This document shows positions 20,530-32,296 of a stretch of DNA of 64,000 bases, in pieces; position 1 is the first letter of the stretch; every line of letters begins with the position of its first letter. The stretch spans positions 1 to 64,000 of the forward strand of contig ARYC01000581.1 of the NCBI GenBank assembly GCA_000711775.1, written 5' to 3'. Under the pieces are notes generated by a model. It was given only the letters and a program-made list of their open reading frames with translations, was not told the origin of the DNA and did not search any database. The stretch comes from Oxytricha trifallax. Its lineage: Eukaryota; Ciliophora; Spirotrichea; Sporadotrichida; Oxytrichidae. Position numbers and translations under genes: made by a program.

Positions 20530-21694
20530 TGTTCAGACCGAGACCCTTTCCTGTCCCTCCCCCCAGCGCTTACCTCCACCTCCCCCAACGTTTACCTCAC
20601 CCAACGCCTACCTCCCCCAACGCTATAATATGAATTTTTTTTTGCGCCATTTAACTTTTAAATAATAAAAATCCCATTATATATAAAAATATATATCCTC
20701 ATATTAGAAATTAATATAATATCAATATAATCACATCATTTACATACTAACGTATTTTTAATTAAAAATATGATTAAATTTTTATTTTTTCTAAGTTTTC
20801 TAAAAAATTATTATTATCATTTTTATTCAAGATCTATTACTCGTCAGTTGATACTTTTACATACATGTCCCCATAGCAAAATGTATTTAAATTAATTTAA
20901 TCAGATTGTCATTAAATTTCTCTTTTTTCAATTAGCTAAAGCTAATATTATTTTTATAATTCTTAATTCAACTACATTTGACAAAATCAAAAATCAATAT
21001 CAAATAGATTTTAATATTTTTATTCTTTATTTATATTTATAATTTCAGGTACCAATCTTTATTATAATATAAACAATTTCATAATTGTTAATTTAAATTA
21101 AAATTAATAAATAAATTAATAACCAATGAAGCAAATCTACAAATTTCACAGTGGAAATTTTAATTTATTTATTAATTTTAATTTAAATTAACAATTATAA
21201 AATTGTTTATATTATAATAAAGATTGGTACCTGAAATTATAAATATAAAAAAAGAATAAAAATATTAAAATCTATTTGATATTGATTTTTGATTTTGTCA
21301 AATGTAGTTGAATTAAGAATTATAAAAATAATATTAGCTTTAGCCAATTGAAAAAAGAGAAATTTAATGACAATCTGATGAAATTAATTTAAATACATTT
21401 TGCTATAGGGACATGTATGTAAAAGTATCAACTGACGAGTAATAGATCTTGAATAAAAATGATAATAATAATTTTTTAGAAAACTTAGAAAAAATAAAAA
21501 TTTAATCATGTTTTATATTAAAAAATACTTTTGTATGTAAATTAACACAATATAAAATTAGATCTCATTAAATATTAATTTATATTAAGCAATATAATTT
21601 TTAGAAAAATTTTATTAAAATAGAGGAGTTTTTAATAAAGCTAGAAAAAAATTCTGCGTTGGGTGAATGGGGGTAGGGGGTTTTGGTCAGAACA
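20530..21694. mobile_element. Foldback family I, copy 1 (TGTTCTGACC ends)
   Basis: The ends TGTTCAGACC (20530-20539) and GGTCAGAACA (21685-21694) are flanked by AATATG on both sides (20524-20529, 21695-21700), a 6-bp target duplication. Next to the left end is a C-rich array of cctaccccaacg-type repeats (20540-20630), shorter at the right. The rest is a ~480-bp-arm palindrome around 21130. No transposase; a non-autonomous element. Confidence 0.9.
20540..20632 (+). repeat. C-rich subterminal tandem repeats of the family I element
   Basis: Units resembling ACCTCCCCCAACGCYT are repeated about four times. The right end of the element (21652-21684) keeps only one inverse unit plus gggggtaggggg. 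Confidence 0.8.
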
Positions 21695-21774
21695 AATATG
21701 TTTAAATAGAAAGCTGCATGATTACTAAGTTAATTAATTTATTCATAAAATTGCTTTTAATTTAAAATTAATTT

Positions 21775-21895
21775 AATTAATAGCTTGGCTCAACGAATGG
21801 AAGAATAGCAAAGTTTTCAGAAGATTTGTATACTATGTATTACTCCATAGGTTTTACATAGACTGCAACTTCGACATTTTATATTAGATCACTTT
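21775..21895 (+). CDS. P2 5' block
   Basis: The block encodes GSTNGRIAKFSEDLYTMYYS followed by IGFTQTATSTFYIRSLYQ. The P3 counterpart at 44915-44995 ends SPESFYIRAFQ. In both genes a family I foldback element lies shortly upstream. Confidence 0.55.
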
Positions 21896-22529
21896 ATTAA
21901 TTTATAATAATTTTATATTATTTCTTTATAAAATTATCATTAAAGCAAATTAAATTTGATAGAGAAAAATTAAATTTAAAAACATTTTTAATAAAAAACA
22001 ATCCTAATTAATTTACAGTCAAAGGTGTTTTTTTTAGCTATTTATATTTATTGATTTATTCTATCTAATAATAAAATAATAAATCATATTGATTAAAATG
22101 CTTGATATTAAAATAATAAGAAATACTATTAATAAAAAAATAATTAGTTTGATTATTTTTAAAAGTATTTTTTTAACTAATTTTGTTTATATAAAAAATA
22201 TGTAATGCATTAATAATAAGCTATCAAAATTTATAAATACATATTTTTTGTATGTTTGTAACTTCCTTAATATTTTCAATTATAACTATAAAACTATACA
22301 AATAACTCTTAAATAACAAAATCATAGATAAATAAAAATATAATTCACTTTTCATATCGCCAAGTACGTAAAAATATCTATACTTTGGTGGATTTATGAA
22401 AAAAAGTTTTTAAATCATTTAATTGAATATTATTTTAAAAAATAATGTAGTGTTCCATTAAACAGAATAATTATTATAGCAATTATATTTTCCATTCTTA
22501 AGACTTATAAATATAATGAGCCATTTAAT
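21896..22529. other. AT-rich P2 spacer
   Basis: No coding block or element recognised. Confidence 0.45.
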
Positions 22530-22538
22530 TATATCTTT

Positions 22539-22986
22539 GGGGGGGAGTTTCCCGTCAAGTAAATTTCTTACATAATTTATAATAATTAATTATAATTATT
22601 TTAAAAAATAATTTTCTTTGTCATTAAATGGCTAGAAAATTAGTTAAAATTTTTTAATGGGTTAAAAAATATAAAATGCAATTATATCTAATATCTTTAT
22701 TTTTAGATTTGGAACAATATTTTTATTTTTATTCTTACAAAAATTTTGAAAAATTAATCGACAACAATAAGATATTAAGATAAAAATTTTGTCTGGTATT
22801 ATATAGATTTTGTGAAACTTCATGAGAGATAGATTAAATTGTTTGAATCACTAGTTTGCAAAAATCATAAAAGGGCTATAAATGTCAAAAACTCTAATTG
22901 CAAAAAAAATAAAAATTTTCTTGACAGGAAACTTCCCTAGAATTATTTTTTACAATAAGTTCTGGCAGGAAACTTCCCCCCCCCCC
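22539..22986. mobile_element. Family III element, copy 1 (GGGGGGAGTTTCC ends)
   Basis: The left end GGGGGGGAGTTTCCCGTC and right end GGCAGGAAACTTCCCCCC are inverse, flanked by TATATCTTT and TATATCCTT (8-9 bp duplication, one mismatch). A second internal gacaggaaacttccc lies 40 bp before the right end. The interior (about 400 bp) is AT-rich and not palindromic, unlike families I and II. Confidence 0.8.
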
Positions 22987-22995
22987 TATATCCTT

Positions 22996-24584
22996 AATTA
23001 AATTCAATATCATAAAGGAAATATTTATCTTTAAAAATATTTTTATATTCAAATAATTTTTAAGTATGTTAATTGCCTATAACTATATTAATGCATAGTG
23101 TATTAGCTGTAAAAAAATTCAAGAAACTCCATTTATTACTCAAAAAATTATTTTCGATACAATAAATAATAATTTGATTTACAAAAACAGTAGGTAATTT
23201 AACTCATTATATATTTACAGACAATTAACCCAAATAAAAATTACATAAAAATATAATGCTTTTAATGATAAATATATGATTTCTAATCATTTTATGATAA
23301 CAAATTTTAGCAAGAATTTTATTACAAGGCTAAATAGATGTAATAAATGAATTGCATTGATGATTATATTAAATTCTAGGAATATTAATAAACAATTAGT
23401 TATAAAAATTATTATGCCCTCTAGGTGACCATTACCCAAAATATAATATACTATAAAATATTTTAAAATATTAATAATATTCTTATAAATAAGCAATTAT
23501 TTTTAGCAAATTGATAACAATATATTTCTATTTTCCAGAATTTATATAATATTTCTTATAAAGAACTATAAAAATTAAATTAATGGATAATAATTTGCTG
23601 CAAATGGCAACGATTTTATATATATTTAAAATGTTGTTGTTTTTTTATAAAAAATTAATTAAATTAAATTTTATATTGTTTTAATCCTGATAGAAATTTA
23701 AATTTTTCATTTGCTGCTGCATTATTTTAATTCATAATTTTATTTAGATATAAGATCAGTTAATATTTAAAAATGTCTATAATAATTTAAATAATGAAAT
23801 CAATTGTTAGTTTGGTAAATGTATGATAAAAAATCTCCAAATTATTAAAAAAATGCTTAAAACACCTAAAAACTATATCATACAAAGAGTTTTTTAATTT
23901 ATATTAAAAGTAAATAATTATCTCCGCTTATTTTTATAAGTAAATTCCTATAAATTTACTTAAAAAAATCATTTCTATTTACTAAAAATTTAAATATAGT
24001 TTTGTATAATAAATATAATTATTTAACATAAATACATAGTAATTTATTTATAAATTTGCTTTTTGGGTATTTTGAAACTCACGGAGTTAATTTAAACGTT
24101 TACAAGGTTATTGGGCTGTAAATTTAAACATAAAAATATTATATTTATTAGTAAAATTTCAAAAATATTTGGCAAATTAGCAGTAATAGAAAGTTTTTAT
24201 CCATTTATTTTTAATTAATACTTAAGAAAGTTTCGGATTTTTATATTGATAAAATTATTTGCTTATTGTTAGATGATTTATAATCCATTTAATATGGAAA
24301 TTGTATTCTATTTAAATATAGTTCAATAATTTGCTCGAAATAAATAAAATTATCAAAGCAACTCTCAAAATATATAATTGTATACCTAGCATTAAGCTTT
24401 AGTTTATTTGAAGTTTTAGTAAAGAACTTTTAAATCTTGTTGTATTTTAAGGATCAGGTTAAAATAAAAAATAAAATATAATTTGCTAAATTATTGTATA
24501 TTTATTAAAACTTAATTTAAGATTACTTATCTATTTTGTATAATTTTTATAACTGATTATTATTTAATTTGGTAAATACTATTG
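22996..24584. other. 1.6-kb AT-rich spacer in P2
   Basis: IES-type DNA. Frames such as the minus frame 23287-23496 are Ile/Leu/Asn low-complexity and not credible. I see no inverted repeat or gene here. Confidence 0.5.
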
Positions 24585-24993
24585 CAGGAATACATTTGAT
24601 TTGGGAAAAATAATTATAAATTAATATATTAATAATTAAAATCTTGGCAGTTAAATTTCTTGAAACCAAGACAATATGGACTTGTTCGATAGAGAATTCA
24701 AAATTAGCTGGACTTTACTATTGGAGGTACCCCTCTATCGCATTCCTGAACTGAGAGAAGCGAACTTTAATTTGAACATAAGAATCAACTAAAAAAATCA
24801 ATAAAAATTAAAGTTCGCTTCTCTCAGTTCAGGAATGCGATAGAGGGGTACCTCCAATAGTAAAGTCCAGCTAATTTTTAATTCTCTATCGAGCAAGTCC
24901 ATATTGTCTTGGTTTCAAGAAAGCTAACTGCCAGGATTTTAATTATTAATATATTAATTTATAATTATTTTTCCAAAATCAAATGTATTCCTG
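24585..24993. mobile_element. Foldback family II, copy 1
   Basis: A palindrome with CAGGAATACATTTG / CAAATGTATTCCTG ends, arms of about 195 bp and a ~20-bp AT loop. The inner motif CTGGACTTTACTATTGGAGG is shared with copies 2 (26263-26670) and 3 (41815-42233). Arm identity is high. No coding capacity. Confidence 0.9.
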
Positions 24994-25039
24994 TAATAAT
25001 TATAAAAATTCTAATCAAAATATTAAATTTATTTATATT

Positions 25040-25200
25040 GCTCTTGGGTTTATAATGAGTTGCACAAATTGTATGTCTCACTCTGTAAATATGGTTTATG
25101 GGTATCACGGAAATGGGTAAAAAGAATTATATGGGTGCATAAGTAATGAGCATCATGTAGGTACTGATCTTCATGCTTGGGGTTTCGTTGCAATTAATTT
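25040..25200 (+). CDS. P2 block, Cys/His-bearing extracellular segment
   Basis: The block encodes SCTNCMSHSVNMVYGYHGNG, then LYGCISNEHHVGTDLHAWGF VAIN. P3 47423-47653 is homologous (DCTSNCNSLSVNLIYSVS ... AFGCLSNEYLEPGEFHAFGY). The conserved cysteines suggest disulphides in an extracellular domain. Confidence 0.65.
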
Positions 25201-25855
25201 TATATATTTTTAATGTATATAAAATTTAATTCTAATTTAAAAATAGTCTCATTGAATTTAATTTTTGGGTCATGCAATCCTAGGTTGCAGAATAATTTAT
25301 ATTTATTATTATTCCTTCAAATTTTCAAATATTTAAAAATATGGTATTAGTCATACAGACTCTAAACTCTAATTTCTTAGTTTATCTTTAGTCTCAACAT
25401 TAAATATTTACTACAAATTTAATTATATATTGCTATATAAAACATGTTAAATTAATCAGAAGAAAAAATTTAATTCTTATATTAATTCTTTATTAACATT
25501 AATTATTTTTAATTTTAATACTATTTTCTCAAACTCTTATAAATAAACTTAAAATTCACAGATAAAATTAAATGAAATATCATATAGTTTATACTAATTA
25601 ATAAAAGTTGAGAGATTAAAAAGAACAGTAAAGCAAAATCATAAAGAATTATTTTTATTTATCAAATTTTATGATTTTATGAAATAAATATGTAATAAAG
25701 ATATAATGAAGTAACTTGTAGGAAATTTAAAATCATATTTATGGTTTTTGTGACAAATAAATATTATAATTTGATGTATTATTTAGTTTGAAAAATATGA
25801 GAAAAAACATAATAAATTAATTTTGCAGACAATTATTTGTGCTCAACCAAAATTT
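25201..25855. other. AT-rich P2 spacer
   Basis: IES-like DNA without recognisable features. Confidence 0.4.
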
Positions 25856-26175
25856 TGATGATATCACTTAATAGAACGCATTTGTGTCATATGCCAAACT
25901 TTTTATATGTTAATTAAGAATCTTAAAACATTAATGAAGTTTACTACAACAAATGTCAAATTAACAGGTAGATCATTTTATTATTATATACAGTTTACTA
26001 AGAGATAGTCTTAAATATAAATATTTATGGCAAGCAATAACTTCAGAAAAATAATTATCCCATAAAAAATGTCAGATTTTATTGTTCAGGTATTCACGTA
26101 CGACAAGCAGGCAATCTTGAAGTTTACATAACTAGAGTTGATACACTATCTTAAGCAAGAGGCTTTTTTTATAAT
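25856..26175 (+). CDS. P2 blocks, extracellular
   Basis: Two short open pieces are seen: SLNRTHLCHMPNFLYVNQES (from about 25860) and NVRFYCSGIHVRQAGNLEVY followed by ITRVDTLSQARG (26065-26165). Between them is AT-rich DNA with possible splice or pointer signals that I could not resolve. The assignment to P2 rests on position and composition. Confidence 0.45.
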
Positions 26176-26254
26176 TTTTTAAATATTTAGTAAATAAAAT
26201 TTTAAATGATGATTATTATATCTTAATTCAGATTATGCTGATATTTACAGTGCC

Positions 26255-26677
26255 AATATTGTAGGAATACATTCGAAATTGGGAAATTATATATAATTAT
26301 ATTAATTACAAATCAAAATCGTGGCAGTTAAAGTTGGCCAATTTAAAAGATCTTGGGCTCAATCGATAGGGAATTCAAAATTAACTGGACTTTACTACTG
26401 GCGGTACTATTTTATCTCATACCTGTAGCGAGATAACTTCACTTTAATGTGAGGGTATGATTAAATGAATTTAGAAGTGTTTAAATAAAGTGAAGTTATC
26501 TCGCTCACAGGTATGAGATAAAATAGTACCGCCAGTAGTAAAGTCCAGTTAATTTTTAATTCCCTATCGATTGAGCCCAAGATCGTTTAAATTGGCCAAC
26601 TTTAACTGCCACAATTTTGATTTGTAATTAATATAATTATATATAATTTCCCAATTTCGAATGTATTCCTACAATAT
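26255..26677. mobile_element. Foldback family II, copy 2
   Basis: The core ends AGGAATACATTCG (26263) and CGAATGTATTCCT (26670), with the inverted repeat extending outward through AATATTGT/ACAATAT. The inner motif CTGGACTTTACTACTGGCGG matches copy 1. Arms are about 190 bp with a short spacer around 26455. Confidence 0.9.
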
Positions 26678-26789
26678 ACCTAAAAGTTTTCCAGTATTCC
26701 AGGAATAAATTTAAATTAAATTTAAACTTAACAAAGATTATCATATTTTACATTAAAAATTATTTTGCGACCTAACAATAAAATATTTT

Positions 26790-27475
26790 GAGTTTAAAAA
26801 TCCAGATTTCACAGACAACTACATAGAGATTAACTAAGTTACTTATTTCTACAATTCTATCGAAAGAATATACTTATCTGGGTCCTATAAAAATTAATTG
26901 CAAACTTATAATAAAGCTTTTATGCACTAAATAGGAGACGATACATAAAATGCTGATAAAATTTAACTCATCGTAAATTAAATTAAATTTTAATCTTAAC
27001 TTTTTATATATTTAATCGGCACTTTCATTCAAAGTTATGCACAATTATAATCAATAGTGAGTAACTTCTATCCCTTAACCTTAATTCTATTATAATCAAC
27101 AAATAGAATTGGTGGCATTCCGAATTATACTATAGATTATGAGATAATTAACAGCTCTTTAGATGGTAGGAAAAGTTCTATTACACTTCCTGGCTTCATT
27201 CCAATAAATTTAAATATTTAATCATATTTTTAAATTATAATACTAGCTTACACAGAAGAGACTCCTCTTTTTAATTACACGCATTCCAATTAGACCTATG
27301 AGTGTTTAATTGACAACGAATGCTTTGTGAATGTAGGGATTTTGACACTCAACAATTGTGTTGAAGGAATTGAATCCTTGATAACCTTAAATATCAGTGG
27401 TCTAACTACTGATATGTCTTAATCAGATATTGTTCATTACAAATCATAAAAAATATATAAATATTTATAATTAAC
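26790..27475 (+). CDS. P2 extracellular block homologous to the TBE-interrupted P3 exon
   Basis: The block encodes PDFTDNYIEINQVTYFYNSI early on and, later, YECLIDNECFVNVGILTLNN followed by CVEGIESLITLNISGLTTDM. The later part aligns with P3 DCYI-GMSCDIFLGIFTLENCLDG, which in P3 is split by the TBE. Part of the middle (about 26950-27100) is less convincing and may be an IES. Confidence 0.65.
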
Positions 27476-27479
27476 AGTG

Positions 27480-27560
27480 TTGATGAGGTGTACTAATTAC
27501 CTTTTATATTATCATTCACATACACGCCTATAATATATTCAAAATATATTTATATTACTA
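27480..27560 (+). CDS. P2 small block
   Basis: The block encodes VDEVYQLPFILSFTYTPIIY, matching P3 VLPHNFTFSFIPTASMFAM in position and pattern. The edge to the preceding block is probably an intron. Confidence 0.5.
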
Positions 27561-27584
27561 TTATTTAATACTGGAGATAGTTTT

Positions 27585-27785
27585 AAGGGTCTTGATTTTG
27601 ATAATTAATTCCTTAAAATAATGAAATCTTATTATAAAAAATATTGATTACACTGATTATCTACTAACGATGCATACTTATTTCGACTACCCTAACGATC
27701 CTAATGGGCCTGGAGTATACAAAGATTTTTAATTTTATTAGAGAATTTGGGATCAATGCACTTATCACAGAATTTAAATTTTTAG
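27585..27785 (+). CDS. P2 block, extracellular
   Basis: The block encodes DYTDYLLTMHTYFDYPNDPN followed by GPGVYKDFQFYQRIWDQCTY. It corresponds to the P3 region ending VSSFKVRVWDEQSP. After it the DNA turns AT-rich. Confidence 0.5.
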
Positions 27786-28554
27786 AAAGATTTTTTTATT
27801 AATTCTATTTTTTATATTAATTAAATAAAACCCCAAACAAAAACTAATTAAAGATTTAAAGTTAAGATTGTTAATTTATAAACTAAAATTTAATTATTTG
27901 TCAATATCTTTTGATTGGCAGTAAGTCAAAATTTAATTTGCCTATTAGATTTTTTTAAATTAAATCAATTTATTAAGCAAATAATTACAAAATTGAACCC
28001 CAAATATTATGATTTTACACTAATTATATTTATATTCTATTATATTTTTCTTAAAATATAACATTACTCTTAATCGATGTTATAGGTTTATATAACAGAA
28101 AAGAAATTTACTCAGATCCAGTTTTAGACTAAGTTTAATAAATTTATTTAAAAAGTTTACTTCGTACTTGGTTAATATAAAAACAATAAATTTAAAAAAC
28201 TCATTGATTTATTCATAAATAATTTGTCCTTAAATTTATTGAATCTATGAGTTATTATTTACTACCCAAGTTAGGAACAGCAATTAGTGGGTGTGAAATA
28301 GTTTCTAGTATATCAGTCTCATATGAAAAAATGTTATAGGAATTTAATTGTTTTTAAATTTTTCGAAAAAAATATTTAATTATAAGTAGATTATTAATAA
28401 ATTATTTTTTTTAATTACATTAGAGTGACATTATAATTCATTCAATATTATATCAAGCTATTTATTATAAAACCCCAATGCTATTATTTACAATTTTTTG
28501 TAGACGATAGAAATTAATCAAAATGTAATAACTTGAAACTTAATATGATATAAC
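27786..28554 (+). other. P2 spacer with one possible small block
   Basis: Mostly AT-rich. A short frame at about 28245-28345 (YLLPKLGTAISGCEIVSSIS) could be an MDS of a cadherin-like repeat; nothing else is seen. Confidence 0.35.
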
Positions 28555-29930
28555 TCAGTTCACAAATTTGCTAATCACTCTCTCAAAATCTTGAGCTCGC
28601 CTCTCCCGGTCCAGGTTCTTGATCTCTTCGCATTCTACATTCTTTGGTCTGAATTTCAATGCTTCCTTCATCAACGAATTCAAGGTGTTCTTGGTGAAGA
28701 CAGGCTTGAATCTCTGCAGGAACTGAGGGGGGAGGTGGGGGGAGCTCTGCATCTAGATGGCCAGGTCCTTATTGAATCTCTTAATGACGTTTTCTCTTCT
28801 CTGCCTTTCCTTGCTTACTGACAGAGGAGCTCTGGCCTCTATCAGCAGCTCGGTTCATGATGTTGTCTACAGTCTCATTATTCTTGATTGGGTCTAAGTT
28901 AGATGGAGGCAATCAGAATATCTAGCTTAAGAGAACTTCACATTCGGATTTTCAAGTTGTTGAATTTTACAGTGAGCTTGTGGCAGGCGAATTCGATGGT
29001 TTTTAGCAAGCCACCATAGTCTTATCATACCTCGCTCGAGAGAGCACAGCATGAGCTAGCGAGTTATAAATAACTGAACAGGCAACTGTTTACCATACAA
29101 AGATTATCTGAGGAATACTTTTGCTGATGACGGCAGGTAGTTGGAATATTGAAAATCACTCGACCCTCAGAACTCTCATAAGTCGACTCCATGCAATGGA
29201 AAAGAATGTTGAATCCGTATTGCTTTATGACCTTGTAGAGTGCTGCCGCAAACAGGCCAGTTTGACTGTCTTTGACTAGGGTGCCAAGAATCCTGATTTA
29301 GAAGAGTTTATGCTGATACACTTTAGCACTAGAGTAATATAGTTTTCACTAGGCGGAATGCACTAGAGCTTCGTGTTTTTGCAAGGGAGTCTTGTGCCTT
29401 TGGCTACTCATGAGTATTCGGGATGCCAAATGGCTTGACGGCTCTGAGCCAACGTTATCTGGAAAGATGGCGCTTATGAGATAATTGCTGGGACTCGCCC
29501 CCTGATCTCTTAACTTGAGTAATAGGTTACGTTGTGCTCCTTCCCAACATATGGTGTGAACAACTAAGGCCGGAATCTTACCTTAATAGAGGCGCTGAGA
29601 CATCCGTGGTGGGATTCAAGAAGTCACCCATGGTTTTGTGGTGTGTCGAATAATCATGAGAAAATCCAATATGGTGGCCTTCATCTTCCTTATCAATACT
29701 AAAAACCCTATTCAAGGTCTCGTCCACTAATGTCTGAATAAGAGAGCGTGGAGAAGGCGCTGTTGGAAAGATGTCTTAGTGAGCAGGGGATCGTCGAACT
29801 CAAGATTATCGAGCAGTAGATCTTGGTCCTCCAGTAACTATGAGTCGTCTTGCTGGTTGAGCGGGACGTTAGAATCAAGGACCAGTTGGTTTATCTGTTG
29901 GATTTGTGACTTTCTTAAAGATTCTTAAAT
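28555..29930 (-). pseudogene. Broken minus-strand gene of unknown family inside P2
   Basis: The DNA is clearly less AT-rich than its surroundings and reads as protein on the minus strand in pieces. From 5' to 3' these include QDDSQLLEDQDLLLDNLEFD, IPALVVHTICWEGAQRNLLL, ILGTLVKDSQTGLFAAALYK, CMESTYESSEGRVIFNIP and TLNSLMKEALKFRPKNVECE. The last piece ends in FERVISKFVN with TGA near 28555. The pieces lie in different frames and at least four switches are needed, so it is a decayed copy or a fragment of a mobile element. I do not recognise the family. No flanking target duplication was found. Confidence 0.6.
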
Positions 29931-29983
29931 ATAATTATAGAGAGGTAGCAGTTTATAATAATTAAATGTCCAATTCATCATTT

Positions 29984-30006
29984 TGGTAGCTTTAGTAGAA
30001 TAGCCT

Positions 30007-30084
<78 letters not shown>

Positions 30085-30135
30085 TACTACTATACTACTA
30101 CTACAGGACCCTCTTCTAAATTACTAAAGCTACCA
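29984..30135. repeat. (CTA)n microsatellite inside a small hairpin
   Basis: About 30 CTA units (30008-30104) lie between the inverse arms TGGTAGCTTTAGTA (29984-29997) and TACTAAAGCTACCA (30122-30135). The arms themselves contain TAGTA/TACTA, so the repeat may have grown from the hairpin. It could be a small MITE with an expanded centre. Confidence 0.85.
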
Positions 30136-30239
30136 AATCAATTATTATTATATTTCACTATTAATTAATTTAATACGTCACCCAAATCTATTAAATATCT
30201 GACTTGGGGTTTTAATATAATTATTTAAATTTTAAATCT
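30136..30239. other. Short AT-rich spacer
   Basis: No feature seen between the microsatellite and the next P2 block. Confidence 0.35.
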
Positions 30240-30672
30240 ATTAAATGAAAACTAATCATCAAACCCTGGATTGATAAATACATATGTGGAATTGATAACA
30301 AATTAGTAATATCTCCTAATTTACACTAATCAAGAATCATATTTAGGAACTTATAATATAACTATTTTAACCTACTTTTCAAAGCCATATGGTGTAGTGG
30401 CTAATTTTACTTATTCCTTCGAACTGGTTGTGATTCCAAGTTCTGCTTAAAGAGTTAATATTGCTCCGTATTTTGAGACATCACTTAAAAATTAAACAAT
30501 AAATGTAGGAGCTTCTATGTTTTACACCCTGCCTAGGACTTTTGATTAAAACGGAAATAGTATTATAATTGATTATCATTTGGGAGTTGCTCAATTATTT
30601 ACTGATATAATTGACAATTAAGGAAATGGAATATTAATTTTTAATCCAAAAAAGGAACATATTGGAGATTAT
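30240..30672 (+). CDS. P2 block: cadherin-like repeats
   Basis: The block encodes NPGLINTYVELITNQQYLLI, then YLGTYNITILTYFSKPYGVV, then NIAPYFETSLKNQTINVGAS and YTLPRTFDQNGNSIIIDYHL, ending NPKKEHIGDY at the pointer ATTAT (30668-30672). The 'APYF...INVG...YTLP..FDQNGN' pattern is a typical Cadg domain start with calcium-site-like DxxGN residues. It corresponds to P1 2849-3250. Confidence 0.8.
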
Positions 30673-31850
30673 AATACCCTAAAATCTCTTCCTAAATTTT
30701 GATATGTGCTTTAACTGATATTTATAATGTTGGGAATAGGATATCATTCGGGTTGATTGTAATGTTTTCCTTAGTTCAACTTGATTTGTATTTTTGTGTT
30801 AATAAATCTAAGTCATTTAATTTTGTTCTTCAAAAATACTTTAGAGATTGATTTTATTGACTATTGTTCATGATATTATGTAATCTTCAATTCTCGATTC
30901 ACTTTTTTAGCATTATCAAAATAGTCCTTACTCTTAATTATATCAAATTTTTTATTTAAACCTACTAATATCTTTATTTATTTACTGCCTAAATATTTCT
31001 AATTTTTATGAGATCTTTATAATTAAGTATACTTTGTTAGGAGAATAATTGATTATTTTTTATGTTAATGGTCTTATTATAATTTTGATCTTTATTATTA
31101 CTCCTGATTTTATTTTTAACTTTTGTAAGGAAGTTCTCATTACTTAATTATTCATTAAATTTTTGATTAATTTAATGAATCTTACTGTAATTAATGTAAC
31201 TCAATGTTTAATACTTGTTTAGAATTTTGATATCTTTCAATATTATATATTTTAATTGCCCTTCTATAGTGTAACAATATTTAATGGGTAATTTTTATCT
31301 ATAAGAGATTTTAAAATTATATTTTATAAGATAGTCATAATCTTTTGCTAATTTATACAAAGTAAATAGTAAAATAGGTCAATAATTTTATAAAAAACAA
31401 TTTAACAATATTATGAATATTTCCTTAAAATTATGACAAGCTTATTTTATTAATTTCTGATAAATCCAAATTACGTTTTAGAACAGTATTACAATTATTT
31501 TATATCATAAAGTAAAAGTAAATTATTATAGAAAATTAATTTTCATAAGTATTGATGCTTAGTATGTCCATTATATAAATTAAAGAAATATATAATTCAT
31601 CAAAATGATTTCAATAGGAAACCTTTAGTGAAAAGTTGATAAATACAAATAACAATAAATTTAACTTTTCCTCTCAAAGTTCAAAATATAATTTTTCATT
31701 TATACATAAAAGAGATGCTAAAATACTAAACGAAATTTTTGTTTTTATTTAAATGAGCATGAAAATTTGCATCATTCCCTTTAAAACTACAATCCCCATA
31801 AAATAAACCATTCAAACATACACAATTTATGCAGGGGTTTTGGTGGTTAA
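30668..31850. other. IES of about 1.18 kb in P2 bounded by ATTAT pointers
   Basis: ATTAT occurs at 30668-30672 and 31851-31855. Removing one copy and the interval joins HIGDY to AVEIWLKDDHP in frame, matching P1 (FIGEYIISIILKDDNP). The interior is AT-rich without genes. Confidence 0.72.
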
Positions 31851-32107
31851 ATTATGCTGTTGAGATATGGCTTAAAGATGACCATCCAACTTAGCCCTTA
31901 ACAACAAAGTATAAATTTGGAATTATAGTGGTTGGAGGGAATGGATCTTTTAGTTATGAGAATATAACTGATGAAGAGAGATTCGCGTCGTAAACTTAGT
32001 TTATTGGAACTATTAGAGCTAAAATTAAACGTATTGATTACAAAGGGGTAATGCTTATTTTATTTGATACAAACATAAAAATTCCTCCAAATTATGTCGT
32101 AAGACTT
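31851..32107 (+). CDS. P2 block: cadherin-like domain end
   Basis: The block encodes AVEIWLKDDHPTQPLTTKYK, then NITDEERFASQTQFIGTIRA and GVMLILFDTNIKIPPNYVV. It is closely similar to P1 3290-3530 and P3 54330-54570. It ends at the TAAGACTT pointer. Confidence 0.82.
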
Positions 32108-32296
32108 TTAAATAAACATTATAAATGCGTATTTCCCAAATTAATTTATAGGAAAATTATAATGTTTTCTAAATATTTTGTATAAAATCCTTTGCATTTA
32201 GTCTTTATATTTAATAGTTTTATTGAAATCTATATTTTTTATATTAATTAATTGAATAAAATTTCTTTAACAATAATATTTATAATAATTACATTA
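32100..32296. other. IES of 197 bp in P2 with TAAGACTT pointers
   Basis: The 8-bp direct repeat TAAGACTT is at 32100-32107 and 32297-32304. Deletion of one copy plus the interval restores NYVVRLNESLEIN, the counterpart of P1 PPFYQERLNTSLLIQ. P1 and P3 have no IES at this point. Confidence 0.8.

Noticed and set aside
28591-28821. Plus-strand frame MSSPLPVQVLDLFAFYILWS
   Set aside because: Opposite strand of the more protein-like minus frame with Lys/Arg/Glu-rich composition.
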